From: an uncultured Bacteroidota bacterium
GTDB lineage: Bacteria > Bacteroidota > Rhodothermia > Rhodothermales > UBA10348
DNA length: 64,000 bases
Direction: 5' to 3'
NCBI GenBank assembly: GCA_937876355.1
Contig: CALFHN010000145.1
Span: 1 to 64,000, forward strand
The notes below the pieces were generated by a model, which saw only the letters and a list, made by a program, of their open reading frames with translations, made no database searches and was not told where the DNA came from. The translations under genes and the position numbers were made by a program. Below, one piece after another: positions 53,124 through 62,326 of the stretch; positions within the stretch are counted from its first letter, which is position 1, and each line of letters begins with the position of its first letter.

Positions 53124-53183
53124 AAAAAAACGAGTGGGCCGTTGGCAGAGGAAAATATTCGATTTCCCCTGCCAACGGCCCAC
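53124..53183 (-). terminator. Terminator after the ECF sigma gene
   Basis: GTGGGCCGTTGGCAG and CTGCCAACGGCCCAC form a perfect 15-bp stem, with GGAAA/TTTCC able to extend it inside. Read on the minus strand it is followed by CTCGTTTTTTT. It would separate or attenuate transcription between the sigma and anti-sigma-like genes. Confidence 0.75.
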
Positions 53184-53205
53184 CCAAAAAAAACATTCAA
53201 ACTGA

Positions 53206-53901
53206 TTAGTCGCTCAGAGGAGAATAAACCTCTTTCAACAAGCTCTGAAGCTTGGTTCGGCCACGATTTATACGGCTCTTAACCGTTCCCATGGGAAGGC
53301 CGGTAATGTCGGCAATCTCTTCGTAAGCCAATTGCTGCACATCCCGAAGAACAACAACCTCGCGAAATTCTTCAGGAATCTGGCGAAGAGCTTCTTGAAT
53401 AAAGAAGTCCTGAATAGTCGATTCCGTGTGTTTATCTGGGCTAAACGTTTCGTCCGGAATTTCAACTTCGTACTCTTCGTCATCACGGTTAACCGATTGC
53501 AACGAATACAAACGACGACGTTTGCGTTTACGATATTCAGACCGAGCTAGGTTACCGGCAATGGTATACAACCAGGTTGAGTATTTCGCAATTCGACGAT
53601 ATGAATGCCGATTGCGATACACCCTCAAAAATGTTTCCTGCAGGAGGTCTTCACACTCCTTCATATCTCCAAGGAAACGATATATGTAGTTCGTAAGTGG
53701 GTCTTTGTAGCGACTCACCAAAATATCGAAGGCCTCGACTGTTCCCATTTGAAATTGGGACATGAGGTCTTCATCGCTCATTTGACTGAGCGCATCAAAA
53801 TGTCGGTTGTTTGGATTAACATTTCCGATTAATCCAAATTCCGACGCCTTAACCGTAAGCGTTCGCTTCTTGAGCTTTCCAGCGGTTTCGGTGTCAATCA
53901 T
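53206..53901 (-). CDS. ECF-type sigma-70 family RNA polymerase sigma factor
   Basis: The 231-aa product has region 2 (FDILVSRYKDPLTNYIYRFLGDMKECEDLLQETFLRVYRNRHSYR, WLYTIAGNLARSEYRKRKRRR) and region 4 (ALRQIPEEFREVVVLRDVQQLAYEEIADITGLPMGTVKSRINRGRTKLQSLL). There is no region 3, so it is an ECF sigma of the RpoE-like class. A basic N-terminal extension of about 30 residues precedes region 2. A putative anti-sigma gene lies downstream in the same direction. It likely directs envelope-stress genes, possibly including paralog 2. Confidence 0.93.
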   Translation of the reverse strand: MIDTETAGKLKKRTLTVKASEFGLIGNVNPNNRHFDALSQMSDEDLMSQFQMGTVEAFDILVSRYKDPLTNYIYRFLGDMKECEDLLQETFLRVYRNRHSYRRIAKYSTWLYTIAGNLARSEYRKRKRRRLYSLQSVNRDDEEYEVEIPDETFSPDKHTESTIQDFFIQEALRQIPEEFREVVVLRDVQQLAYEEIADITGLPMGTVKSRINRGRTKLQSLLKEVYSPLSD

Positions 53902-53957
53902 AGTTATTAGGTAATCTGCGGGATCTACCCCGTCTGTATTTCGTACGGTTGCTCTGA

Positions 53958-53989
53958 ACAGGACAGCAGCGACACAGGACAGCAGTGAC
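53958..53989. repeat. Tandem 16-bp repeat upstream of the sigma gene
   Basis: ACAGGACAGCAGCGAC is followed at once by ACAGGACAGCAGTGAC, with one mismatch. It lies about 60-90 bp upstream of the sigma start codon, where regulator sites would be. Confidence 0.6.
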
Positions 53990-54112
53990 TTCGAAGGTAA
54001 TAGTTCTTACCAGCCTTAGTTCTACTGATAGTTAGTACCACTGACAGACTGTCCGTTACAGTAACGTCCCAAATTGTTGGGATATTGTTAAATCGAACAA
54101 TTTTCTGCTTTC

Positions 54113-54135
54113 AAAAAGGCCAAAAGGCCTCTTTT
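54113..54135. terminator. Probable terminator of holA
   Basis: AGGCC-AAAA-GGCCT is flanked by A5 on the left and CTTTT on the right. Read on the minus strand the hairpin is followed by TTTTG, five bases after the holA stop. The stem is short. Confidence 0.5.
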
Positions 54136-54140
54136 CGGCA

Positions 54141-55130
54141 TCAGTATACCAAAATCCGGCGGAATAATAGATCGAGAATCAACCGATCACTCCGCTGGCT
54201 GCCTCCCTTCAACTCGTAATCCGCAGCCAAAAGGCACGAAATAGCGTTTTCGAGAGCTTTTCTGTCAAATCGTCGTAGCGAGCTAAGATACTCTTTTAAA
54301 ATGTAGGGTGAAACCCCAATGGCGGCTGCCATCTTTTTTTCGGGTGCTCTAGATCCCTGCAATCCTGTCAGTTGCCACAGTTTTATAAAGAACGATGTCA
54401 GGACAGAAACGATACGATTCGCTTCCGAACTGCTTGATGAAGACTGCTGCAACAATCGTTCCGAGATCCGCATTGCATCCTGAAAACTGTTTTCACCCAC
54501 AACCCGCTGCAATTCGAAGACATTGTATTCGCGCGTCTGTCCACTTGCCTGCACAACGTCCTCTGCCGTAAACACTTTTCGATCTCCGACAAAAGCAGAT
54601 AACTTCCCAAGCTCTGCTGAAACCGCCGACAACGAAGGCCCTACATAATCAGACAACATCTGAACAGCTTTGGCATCCATGGAAAAGCCCCGTTCTTTCG
54701 CCATCTGCTTAATCCAATTGGGCAATTGGTTTGGATAAAGCGCTTTGAATTCCAGAGCCCTGCCGCCCTCTTTAAGAGCGCGATAAGGGTGCGAACTAAG
54801 GTTCGGTTTCCCCGAACACACTAAGAACACCACACAAGCCGGGTTAAATTGCTCCCGCAAAACTTTGAAGATGGCGTTATCCTTCATTTTGTCGAAATCT
54901 CGAATCACCACTACCCGGCGCGTAGCCATCATGGGGTAAGCTCGACATGCACTCAGCGCAGCTTGAGCATCCACCTCACTGCCATACAACAGATCTAAAT
55001 TGAAATCTTTTTCGTTCGGAGCTAACGCGTTTTCGAGCAACGCTTCCTGAAGACGATCGATGAAAAAACGTTCTGCGCCGTACAACAAATACAGCGGCTC
55101 AAATTTCCCGTTTTGGAAATCGGACAGCAC
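54141..55130 (-). CDS. holA: DNA polymerase III subunit delta
   Basis: HolA (329 aa from GTG 55130) is the clamp-loader wrench that opens the beta sliding clamp. It shows FEPLYLLYGAERFFIDRLQEAL, YPMMATRRVVVIRDFDKMK, FKALYPNQLPNWIKQMAKERG, SAELGKLSAFVG and the C-terminal domain ending SDRLILDLLFRRILV. The frame is open upstream through AKENSYID, which resembles the usual N-terminal helix, but has no ATG, GTG or TTG there; an ACG (55157) is at the expected place. So the start may be too short by some nine residues. Confidence 0.92.
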   Translation of the reverse strand: MLSDFQNGKFEPLYLLYGAERFFIDRLQEALLENALAPNEKDFNLDLLYGSEVDAQAALSACRAYPMMATRRVVVIRDFDKMKDNAIFKVLREQFNPACVVFLVCSGKPNLSSHPYRALKEGGRALEFKALYPNQLPNWIKQMAKERGFSMDAKAVQMLSDYVGPSLSAVSAELGKLSAFVGDRKVFTAEDVVQASGQTREYNVFELQRVVGENSFQDAMRISERLLQQSSSSSSEANRIVSVLTSFFIKLWQLTGLQGSRAPEKKMAAAIGVSPYILKEYLSSLRRFDRKALENAISCLLAADYELKGGSQRSDRLILDLLFRRILVY

Positions 55131-55161
55131 ATCGATATAAGAATTCTCTTTAGCCGTAAAA

Positions 55162-55635
55162 TTAACTATTGAACTTTATGACACTTTCATGCAGTCTCTC
55201 TGCAATTGCTTTCAGGAAAGTACCATCCGATTGTGTGATCTGAAAAGAGAATCGTGAAATGAATTCCTGGCTGCGATTTTTCGAATCGTCCCACTCGAAC
55301 GACGAAATACCTTGAAGGTGCTCAATAACGTTGCGTCGGCCCAGTTGAATGCTGTCTATGACACTCGAAAGAGACTCCATGGAAGCATCAGGCGCAGTAG
55401 CGCCTCCTAATTCAGATACATGGACGCTCCATTCTTTCCTTGCCATTTCAACGTACATCTCGAGAAGAGAAGGTGCTGAATCCATCGGCTTCGCCTCAAT
55501 CTGGACCTGTGGGATGCGCATAAGCCATGGTCGCTCTGCCTCTAATTCATCGAGGAGATAGGATAGTTGATCCAGTATCTGATCTCTATTTGAACTAGCT
55601 GGTTGACTCGGTGATGGAGGGCCGGCAGAAGTCAT
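55162..55635 (-). CDS. Hypothetical protein between nuoI and holA
   Basis: I do not recognise this 157-aa protein. It begins with a Pro/Ser-rich stretch (SAGPPSPSQPASSN), then is helical (ILDQLSYLLDELEAERPWLMRIPQ). The later part (RRNVIEHLQGISSFEWD) faintly recalls DinB-like helical bundles, though the metal His pattern is not complete. There is no signal peptide. It lies 3 bp after the nuoI-like gene and 31 bp before the holA start, in one run. Confidence 0.6.
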   Translation of the reverse strand: MTSAGPPSPSQPASSNRDQILDQLSYLLDELEAERPWLMRIPQVQIEAKPMDSAPSLLEMYVEMARKEWSVHVSELGGATAPDASMESLSSVIDSIQLGRRNVIEHLQGISSFEWDDSKNRSQEFISRFSFQITQSDGTFLKAIAERLHESVIKFNS

Positions 55636-55638
55636 GCT

Positions 55639-56268
55639 CTAGTGTTTTGCTTGGCTTTCCATATCCCGGGCTAGACCGGCTAAGAATGCACTGTCTTTGA
55701 GCGAGTGTCGATTGTTAGAGCGCTGGTAATCCCAGGTTTCATTGCCAAACTGTGGATTCTGACGGGTGTGAAGGAAATCCAACCTGTCTGCTAGTCGCTC
55801 TTTCGGCACAAGCAGCCTGTCCATTCCGAAAATGGCCTCGTCACGGTTCTGAAATGTCATATCGTATTCTTTTGACATGACAATAGCTTCTTCAGGACAC
55901 ACTTCTTCGCAGAAACCACAGTAAATGCAGCGAAGCATATTAATTTCAAACCACTGTGGTTCACGCTCTTTTGGCCCCTCCATTTCCTGAGATTGCATAG
56001 AAATGGCCATCGGTGGGCATGCTCTAGCGCAAAGATTGCACGAAACACATCTCGCCTTGCCATCTTCTTCAACCAAAACGGGCCGTCCGCGATAGGAATC
56101 TGGTGGGTACCACTGCTCCTCTGGATACTGAAACGTATACATCGGCTCCTTGATCATCTTACGAAAAGAGTATCCAAGACCCTTAAACACTTCAGGAAGA
56201 TACATTCTTTCCCAGAAGTTTAGAGTGCGCTCATTTTTTCGAGCCGTATTTACAGGAGTTCCAGCCAT
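55639..56268 (-). CDS. nuoI: NADH-quinone oxidoreductase subunit I (4Fe-4S)
   Basis: The 209-aa product has the two ferredoxin-type clusters of complex I subunit Nuo[17 protein letters not shown] and [16 protein letters not shown]. The N-terminal part ([40 protein letters not shown]) is the usual NuoI lead-in. NuoI passes electrons toward the quinone site on the cytoplasmic side of the membrane. No other nuo gene is in the window. The C-terminal tail past the clusters is longer than in E. coli. Confidence 0.92.
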   Translation of the reverse strand: MAGTPVNTARKNERTLNFWERMYLPEVFKGLGYSFRKMIKEPMYTFQYPEEQWYPPDSYRGRPVLVEEDGKARCVSCNLCARACPPMAISMQSQEMEGPKEREPQWFEINMLRCIYCGFCEEVCPEEAIVMSKEYDMTFQNRDEAIFGMDRLLVPKERLADRLDFLHTRQNPQFGNETWDYQRSNNRHSLKDSAFLAGLARDMESQAKH

Positions 56269-56367
56269 GGATTTTCTAATCTTAAGTCGACTTTACAGGA
56301 AACGAAATATAGGACATTTGAAGCGTCCTGAATTGCGGAGGAGTTAATTCAACAACAGTTCAAGAGG

Positions 56368-57669
56368 CTACTTTTGCTTAAATACCATTTTGATCGGTAC
56401 TCCTTCAAACGAATACCAAATTCTGAGTTGATTTTCCAAATATCGCTGGTATGATTCCGCTACCCCTTTTGCGTAGTTCGTAAAGAAATTAAATACCGGA
56501 GGCGCGGTGCGTACTTGGGTTACAAATTTGATCTTCACCCGTTGATTACGATACAACGGCGGGGCATGGCGCTCGACCACGGTGGCTAAGAATTCATTGA
56601 GTTCCGAAGTAGAAATCCGCTTGTGGCGCTCCTTTTCGACATGAAGAACTTTGTCTAGGAGCTTATGAACCCGTTGTTTGGTAAACGCCGAAATGGTAAC
56701 GATCGGCACATAGTCTAGAGTTCTGAGGCGGTCTTTGACCATTGCCTCGTATTCCAGGACGGAATTTGTGTTCTTTTCGATCAGATCCCACTTGTTGATG
56801 GCAACGACCAATCCCTTTTTCATTTGTTCGGCCTGAGCCAACACTTTGATGTCTTGGGATTCCAAAGGCTCCGTTGCATCCAACATCAGCACCGCAACAT
56901 CGCACGTTTCAATGGCCCGTTCCGTGCGTAAATAGGCGTAGAATTCAACGTTTTCTTTGACTTTTGCCCTTTTTCTAAGTCCCGCCGTATCGACGAGAAC
57001 CACTTCTTGTCCGTGATATTTCATGACGGAATCGACCGAATCCCTGGTCGTACCGCTTATTTCCGTTACTATTGAACGTTCCGTGCCTAATAATGCATTC
57101 GTTAAAGAGGATTTTCCAACATTTGGCCGGCCAATAATGGCGATCCTAGTCCGAGAATCCTCTACTTCAGGTTCACTTTCCGGCAATAACTTATTAACCG
57201 CATCAAGAAGGTCGCCGGTGCCCATTCCGTTAATTGAGCTCAGCGCATATACATGGTCGAATCCTAGTTCGTAAAGCGAATGCGCGTCCCAGCGCCTCTC
57301 GTCGTTATCCGCCTTATTTCCTACTACCAACACCGGACGATCGGACTTTCTCAATACCGATGCCATTTCTTGATCCAGATCAGTAACCCCTGTTGTCACG
57401 TCATTGACGAATAAAATCAGGTCTGCTTCTTGGATGGCCAAGTGAACTTGTTCTCGGATGGCGGCCTCAAAACGATCGGCCGAGTTGGGAACGAACCCAC
57501 CCGTATCCACAATGGAAAAAACGCGCCCTCCCCACTCAACATGGCCGTATATACGGTCCCTGGTTACCCCAGGCTCGTTGTGTACGATGGAATGGCGTTC
57601 TTCAGTTAGACGATTGAAAAAGGTGGATTTGCCCACATTAGGGCGACCCACAATAGCGACAAGTGGCAT
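56368..57669 (-). CDS. der: Ribosome biogenesis GTPase Der (EngA)
   Basis: Der (433 aa) has two tandem GTPase domains. The first has GRPNVGKSTFFNRL, DTGGFVP and NKAD; the second has GRPNVGKSSLTNALL, DTAGLRK and NKWDL. A C-terminal KH-like domain (FNFFTNYAKGVAESYQRYLENQLRIWYSFEGVPI) follows. It acts in 50S subunit assembly. The length is normal. It is a lone gene in the same direction as its neighbours. Confidence 0.98.
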   Translation of the reverse strand: MPLVAIVGRPNVGKSTFFNRLTEERHSIVHNEPGVTRDRIYGHVEWGGRVFSIVDTGGFVPNSADRFEAAIREQVHLAIQEADLILFVNDVTTGVTDLDQEMASVLRKSDRPVLVVGNKADNDERRWDAHSLYELGFDHVYALSSINGMGTGDLLDAVNKLLPESEPEVEDSRTRIAIIGRPNVGKSSLTNALLGTERSIVTEISGTTRDSVDSVMKYHGQEVVLVDTAGLRKRAKVKENVEFYAYLRTERAIETCDVAVLMLDATEPLESQDIKVLAQAEQMKKGLVVAINKWDLIEKNTNSVLEYEAMVKDRLRTLDYVPIVTISAFTKQRVHKLLDKVLHVEKERHKRISTSELNEFLATVVERHAPPLYRNQRVKIKFVTQVRTAPPVFNFFTNYAKGVAESYQRYLENQLRIWYSFEGVPIKMVFKQK

Positions 57670-57710
57670 TCGAATGCTTGCGATGATTCAGCCCGGAGGC
57701 CGTGATTGAG

Positions 57711-58526
57711 CTAGAGGCGCTCTTTACGCTCAATATACAGCGCGCGGAACAGCATAAATGCGGTTTCAGCAGTTTCTGTTGTGAACCAATAGTTGATTCC
57801 GGCACCAATTGCTGCTCCAGCGATAGGAATCATCTGGGCGATCTTCCTTCCACCGATATTTTTTGCAATTTCGCGAGGTAAATGACGATTCTGATCTCTA
57901 AATGTCCCGCTTACGCGGCCTTTATAATCCGAAGAGTGCGCTAAAGCCGCTGCTGCCACCGTAATTTCACGCAAAGATGCGTTTTTAGACTCTCTTGATC
58001 CTGACGCCGCGACGTTAAATATGGATAAAACCAATGGGCCATGTGCTGGGCCACTTACGTCGAAACCGTACGCCGCTCCAATTTGTTGAATCAAACGTAG
58101 GTTAATTCCAAATAAAAGTGGAATATCCGCTGCAATCAAAACGGCTCCACCGAGTCCTGTTCCTCCGCCCTCGACCGCGGCCATTATGGCATTTTCGGAA
58201 AAATAACTTTTGGAAAGCCCATCTAAAGTAGCTAGGTCGGCGCTTTGCAAGTCCGCAATGGTCTTTACATCAACGCCCCTTGCCTTGGCCGATTTAAGCA
58301 CTTCAATGGGATCGTACGTCCACGTGGAGCCTTCATTTAATAGGGACAAGAATTTTGAGATCGATCTATCTACTTGATCGATAACCTCGTCCGGTACAAC
58401 TCGCTCAATTACCCAATCCATCGGAGCCATGGCCCAGTTCATGGCCTGCGCCACTAACGAGGCATCGCCGTGCTGCCACTTTTCAATATCTCGTTGAACA
58501 GATCGTTCGTATTCAGTCAGTCGCAT
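57711..58526 (-). CDS. EcsC family protein
   Basis: The 271-aa product matches the EcsC family: MNWAMAPMDWVIERVVPDEVIDQVDRSISKFL near the N-terminus, a glycine-rich hydrophobic centre (AAVEGGGTGLGGAVLIAADIPLLFGINLRLIQQIGAAYGFD) and a C-terminal IPIAGAAIGAGINYWFTTETAETAFMLFRALY. The family is membrane-associated. Its role is unclear outside Bacillus, where ecsC is linked to an ABC exporter. Here it stands alone, 41 bp from der. Confidence 0.88.
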   Translation of the reverse strand: MRLTEYERSVQRDIEKWQHGDASLVAQAMNWAMAPMDWVIERVVPDEVIDQVDRSISKFLSLLNEGSTWTYDPIEVLKSAKARGVDVKTIADLQSADLATLDGLSKSYFSENAIMAAVEGGGTGLGGAVLIAADIPLLFGINLRLIQQIGAAYGFDVSGPAHGPLVLSIFNVAASGSRESKNASLREITVAAAALAHSSDYKGRVSGTFRDQNRHLPREIAKNIGGRKIAQMIPIAGAAIGAGINYWFTTETAETAFMLFRALYIERKERL

Positions 58527-58591
58527 TGAGCGCTCCCTCTTTGAGTGTCAAGAAACGTGGGAGTTTACTTCGCTGAAAATGAGCTCAGGGG

Positions 58592-60082
58592 TTAATCCAT
58601 AATATCGAACTTTCGCAGTAATCGATACATGGTGGCTCTTCCGATCCCAAGCTCAACAGCCGCACGATCCACGTTGTGATCGCAAAGCCGATATGCACGC
58701 TCCACAGCGCGCTGCTTAAGTTCTTCAAGCGATACGATGCCCCCATCGCCGTCTTCCAGAGAAATGTCTTCTTCGTCAAAGTCGTTTCCGGAATAGGGTG
58801 TACTTACTGAATGGGATTCAGGTTGCGTCTTTTCGACTCGAGGTGCAGAGAAACTGGTTTCTGCCGCTTGCGCGAGTGTCATTCGTTCCGACCAAGGCGA
58901 TATCGTGCCAAGATCAGATATCATTAAATCTGTTGCGCTTACTTCGGCTTCGTCGCTCAATAGGATTGCCCGTTCGATGGCGCTTTTCAGTTCGCGAATG
59001 TTTCCTGGCCAAGAATGGGCTGCAATAGCTCTTCTTGCTTCCGTTGAAAGTTTTTTACCTTTGAATTCGGGGTGCGATTTGGTGAATTCGCGGAAAAAAT
59101 AATTGGAAAGCAGCAGCAAGTCTTGTCCTCGTTCCCGCAGTGGAGGTAACGGAACGGGAAACTGAAACAGCCGATAATACAGATCTTCTCTAAATTTGTG
59201 TTCGCGAATCATCTGAACCACATCTTTATTTGTGGCGCTGATTACGCGTGCGCTAAAATCAATAGTGTCGCTTCCGCCGACCCGTGTAATTTCTCCCTCT
59301 TGTAGCGCTCGTAACAATTTGGCTTGGAGGTCGAGGTCCAATTCGCCAATTTCATCTAAAAAAATGGTGCCCCCATCGGCCTGTTCAAATTTGCCGATCT
59401 TTCGGGCATAGGCGCCCGTAAAGGACCCCTTTTCATGTCCAAAGAACTCGCTTTCCATCAAATCTCGTGGAATTGCTGCACAGTTCACAACCACAAATGG
59501 GCCGCGCTTACGTCCTGAGGCGTAATGAATGGCTTTGGCTACTAATTCCTTACCCGTTCCACTTTCACCCTGAATTGCCACCATCAGGTCTCCCCGAGTG
59601 GCCTTTTCGATCATTCGATAGACATTGGTAATCGAAGGTGATTCGCCAATCATCCCACCAACTTGATATTTTTCACTCACTTCGGATCGAAGACTGTCGA
59701 CTTCTCTTTCCAAAGACACCTTCTCTAAGACATTCCGAACGATTGAATCGAGCTTAACCAAATCATCCTGACCCTTAGTGATATAGTCATAAGCGCCAAT
59801 TTTCATTGCTTCCACGGCGGTGTCAATTACACCCTGTGCCGAAACCATGATAACGGGAATTTCTGGATGACGAGTCACCATTCGACGAAGCACTTCAACC
59901 CCATCAATGCCTGGCATCATGATGTCTAGAAGCATCAAATCTGGTTTTTCATCCAAACTTTTGAGCACTTCGTCTCCGCTGTGAAATACCTTTACATGGT
60001 AGTTCGCATTTTTATCCAGTCGGTAGCTGAGCATTCGAGCATAATGCCTGTCATCGTCAACTACGAAAATGCGATATTTCAT
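58592..60082 (-). CDS. Sigma-54-dependent response regulator (NtrC family)
   Basis: From ATG 60082 (MKYRIFVVDDD, with AAGGA nine bases before it) the product has 496 residues. The receiver domain holds the phosphorylated Asp53 (LMLLDIMMPG). The AAA+ domain has Walker A GESGTGKE at 172-179, the sigma-54 contact loop GSFTGA, and Walker B-type GGTIFLDEIGEL. A linker of about 70 residues leads to a Fis-type helix-turn-helix (VDRAAVELGIGRATMYRLLRKF). The cognate kinase is not adjacent; the PAS kinase at 36.6 kb is the only one in the window. It needs RpoN to activate targets. Confidence 0.95.
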   Translation of the reverse strand: MKYRIFVVDDDRHYARMLSYRLDKNANYHVKVFHSGDEVLKSLDEKPDLMLLDIMMPGIDGVEVLRRMVTRHPEIPVIMVSAQGVIDTAVEAMKIGAYDYITKGQDDLVKLDSIVRNVLEKVSLEREVDSLRSEVSEKYQVGGMIGESPSITNVYRMIEKATRGDLMVAIQGESGTGKELVAKAIHYASGRKRGPFVVVNCAAIPRDLMESEFFGHEKGSFTGAYARKIGKFEQADGGTIFLDEIGELDLDLQAKLLRALQEGEITRVGGSDTIDFSARVISATNKDVVQMIREHKFREDLYYRLFQFPVPLPPLRERGQDLLLLSNYFFREFTKSHPEFKGKKLSTEARRAIAAHSWPGNIRELKSAIERAILLSDEAEVSATDLMISDLGTISPWSERMTLAQAAETSFSAPRVEKTQPESHSVSTPYSGNDFDEEDISLEDGDGGIVSLEELKQRAVERAYRLCDHNVDRAAVELGIGRATMYRLLRKFDIMD

Positions 60083-60258
60083 TAAACTAGTCCTTGAAAG
60101 TTCGGTTGGATGGTTTTGACATCCGAATGCATAGTTCACCCTCTGTGAATGGCATCCACAACCGTTATCGGGCGCTGAAACGGAACCTTAAGGGAAAATT
60201 ATCAAAATGAGACAGAGAGTTTAAAGAGGTTGGTAGCTTGCAACCTTGGATCTTGGTC

Positions 60259-61071
60259 CTAAAGTAAAGCCAGACCCAATCCACCGACTAAAAAACAGTA
60301 GAAAGCGAAGTATTGAAGGCGACCGCGGCGGACAAAGTCCAGCACGAGACGAATTGCTGCAATCCCAGAGACAAAAGCAATCAATGTCCCTAATAATAAG
60401 ATAGCCCAGTCCGCAACGGCCGCTGCAGAAAATGCATCGGCAATTTTAAAAACTGTAGCGCCTATAACCACTGGGATTAACATCAGGAAAGAAAAATCGG
60501 CTGCTTTCTCCGGATCCACGCCTTGATAAAGCGCGGCACAAATCGTCGATCCAGATCTGGAAATCCCTGGAATCATGGCAAAAGCTTGGGCGCATCCGAT
60601 CACAAAACTTTTGGGCGCGGTCACTGCTCCCGTGGGCGCTTTAACCAGTCTAGTCAAAATGAGTAGGACACCCGTCACCAAAAGCATTCCTGCGGCCAAA
60701 CGCGGAGAAGAAAAAGCGGCCTCAATTGCACCGCCCCAAATGGCATAAACGGTAAAGGTTGGAATCATCGTAATCAGAATGTGAATGCCCATTCGAAAGT
60801 GTTCTTCTGATTTATACGCCTTTTCCCAGTCCGTGGGATGAATGGCACTTTGGACAAAACCTTGAACTAGATTCAGAATCCGTGAGCGGTACACCCACAA
60901 AATGCTCATAATGGTTCCGAAATGAACCATCACCTCAAACAAAACATCAGAATCAGCGGCATCAAGACCCAAGAAATGTTGGGCCAGAACAAGGTGCCCG
61001 GACGAGGATACCGGGAGAAACTCGGTAATTCCCTGTATTAAGCCCAGTAGAATGGATTCCCACCAAGTCAT
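60259..61071 (-). CDS. uppP: Undecaprenyl-diphosphatase
   Basis: UppP/BacA (about 270 aa from ATG 61071, MTWWESILLGLIQGITEF) recycles undecaprenyl diphosphate, the carrier lipid for peptidoglycan, at the inner membrane. It shows the family motifs GITEFLPVSSSGHLVL and the second PGISRSGSTICAAL, and some eight hydrophobic helices. The ORF-track start at 61113 adds a stretch without sense. It is monocistronic. Confidence 0.96.
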   Translation of the reverse strand: MTWWESILLGLIQGITEFLPVSSSGHLVLAQHFLGLDAADSDVLFEVMVHFGTIMSILWVYRSRILNLVQGFVQSAIHPTDWEKAYKSEEHFRMGIHILITMIPTFTVYAIWGGAIEAAFSSPRLAAGMLLVTGVLLILTRLVKAPTGAVTAPKSFVIGCAQAFAMIPGISRSGSTICAALYQGVDPEKAADFSFLMLIPVVIGATVFKIADAFSAAAVADWAILLLGTLIAFVSGIAAIRLVLDFVRRGRLQYFAFYCFLVGGLGLALL

Positions 61072-61306
61072 AAGATCATGTTTTGCGTGTTTGAAAGAAG
61101 GACAAAGGTACAAAGCCAGCCGTTATCTGCTACGTCAATCAAGCCCAATTTGTCGTAAATCTTACGGAAGAATGACCTTTTCATTCAATTCTATTTAACT
61201 GTTTCCTCAGATAAACCGATATTAGTTTTCGGACTTATTACTCTTCTTTCTTTTACGCGACGGAGTGAATGTCCTTACAAAAATTATGTACCTAACCTAG
61301 ACGGTC

Positions 61307-62314
61307 ATGCGAAATATCGCCCTTGCCACTCTTTTTTCGCTGAGTCTTGTACGTTGTGACACGATAATTGGAGGCGATCACCCAGCGTCTTTTAAGGGAG
61401 ACGAAACGGCAGTCCTAACCCACGCGCCTGCTGTTCCAGATTCTATTCGCCGAGACTACGGCACTACAGTGCATGTAAAATTGGATGCCATCGAGAAATT
61501 TGGATTACTCGATACCGGAGTTCAATATCGCTTTTGGACCTTTGGTGGAGAGGTACCGGGTCAATTCATTCGAGTACGTGAAGGCGATCAAATTGAATTT
61601 GAGCTGCATAACCATGCTGACAATTTCTTCATCCACAATATTGACCTTCATGCAGTCACTGGACCTCATGGAGGTGGAAAGGCCTCAGTCACACCCATAG
61701 GCGAAACTAGTTCGTTCACTTTTACAGCCCTTCATCCGGGTCTATACGTTTATCACTGTGCAACCGCGCCAGTAGGAATGCATATTGCCAACGGCATGTA
61801 CGGGTTGATCTTGGTTGAACCTAAAGGTGGGCTTCCAAAAGTTGACAGAGAGTATTACGTGATGCAGGGTGAATTCTACACGACTGGACCATATGGCCAG
61901 CAAGGATTTCAGCCGTTTAGCATGACAAAAGCACTCTCCGAAGATCCAGAATATGTCGTTTTTAACGGGTCTGTTGGTTCTATGACTGGTGAAAAAGCAC
62001 TAAAGGCAAAAGTTGGTGAGACGATCCGATTGTTTGTAGGAAATGCCGGCCCAAATTTGATTTCATCGTTTCACATTATTGGAGAAATGTTTGACGTGGT
62101 CTACGGCGAAGGGGGGCCATTCCCTACTCATGAAACGATACAAACAACCCTGATACCAGCGGGTGGGGCTGTGATCGTGGAGTTAAAAGTGGAAGTACCC
62201 GGCACGTATATGTTGGTAGACCACTCTATTTTTCGAGCAATGAATAAAGGCGCTCTTGGCATGCTGGAAGTGACAGGAGAACCCTCCATTGACATTTTTT
62301 CGGGTAAAAACTGA
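61307..62314 (+). CDS. nirK: Copper-containing nitrite reductase
   Basis: The 335-aa periplasmic enzyme reduces nitrite to nitric oxide. Two cupredoxin domains are seen. Type 1 copper ligands are His110, Cys151, His159 and Met164; type 2 ligands are His115, His150 and His306. The catalytic pair Asp113 and His256 is present ([50 protein letters not shown]). The signal ends in LVRCD, which has Arg before the Cys and so is a poor lipobox. No NO reductase, azurin or NO-responsive regulator gene is near. Confidence 0.95.
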   Translation: MRNIALATLFSLSLVRCDTIIGGDHPASFKGDETAVLTHAPAVPDSIRRDYGTTVHVKLDAIEKFGLLDTGVQYRFWTFGGEVPGQFIRVREGDQIEFELHNHADNFFIHNIDLHAVTGPHGGGKASVTPIGETSSFTFTALHPGLYVYHCATAPVGMHIANGMYGLILVEPKGGLPKVDREYYVMQGEFYTTGPYGQQGFQPFSMTKALSEDPEYVVFNGSVGSMTGEKALKAKVGETIRLFVGNAGPNLISSFHIIGEMFDVVYGEGGPFPTHETIQTTLIPAGGAVIVELKVEVPGTYMLVDHSIFRAMNKGALGMLEVTGEPSIDIFSGKN

Positions 62315-62326
62315 CCTGAAAGAGTC

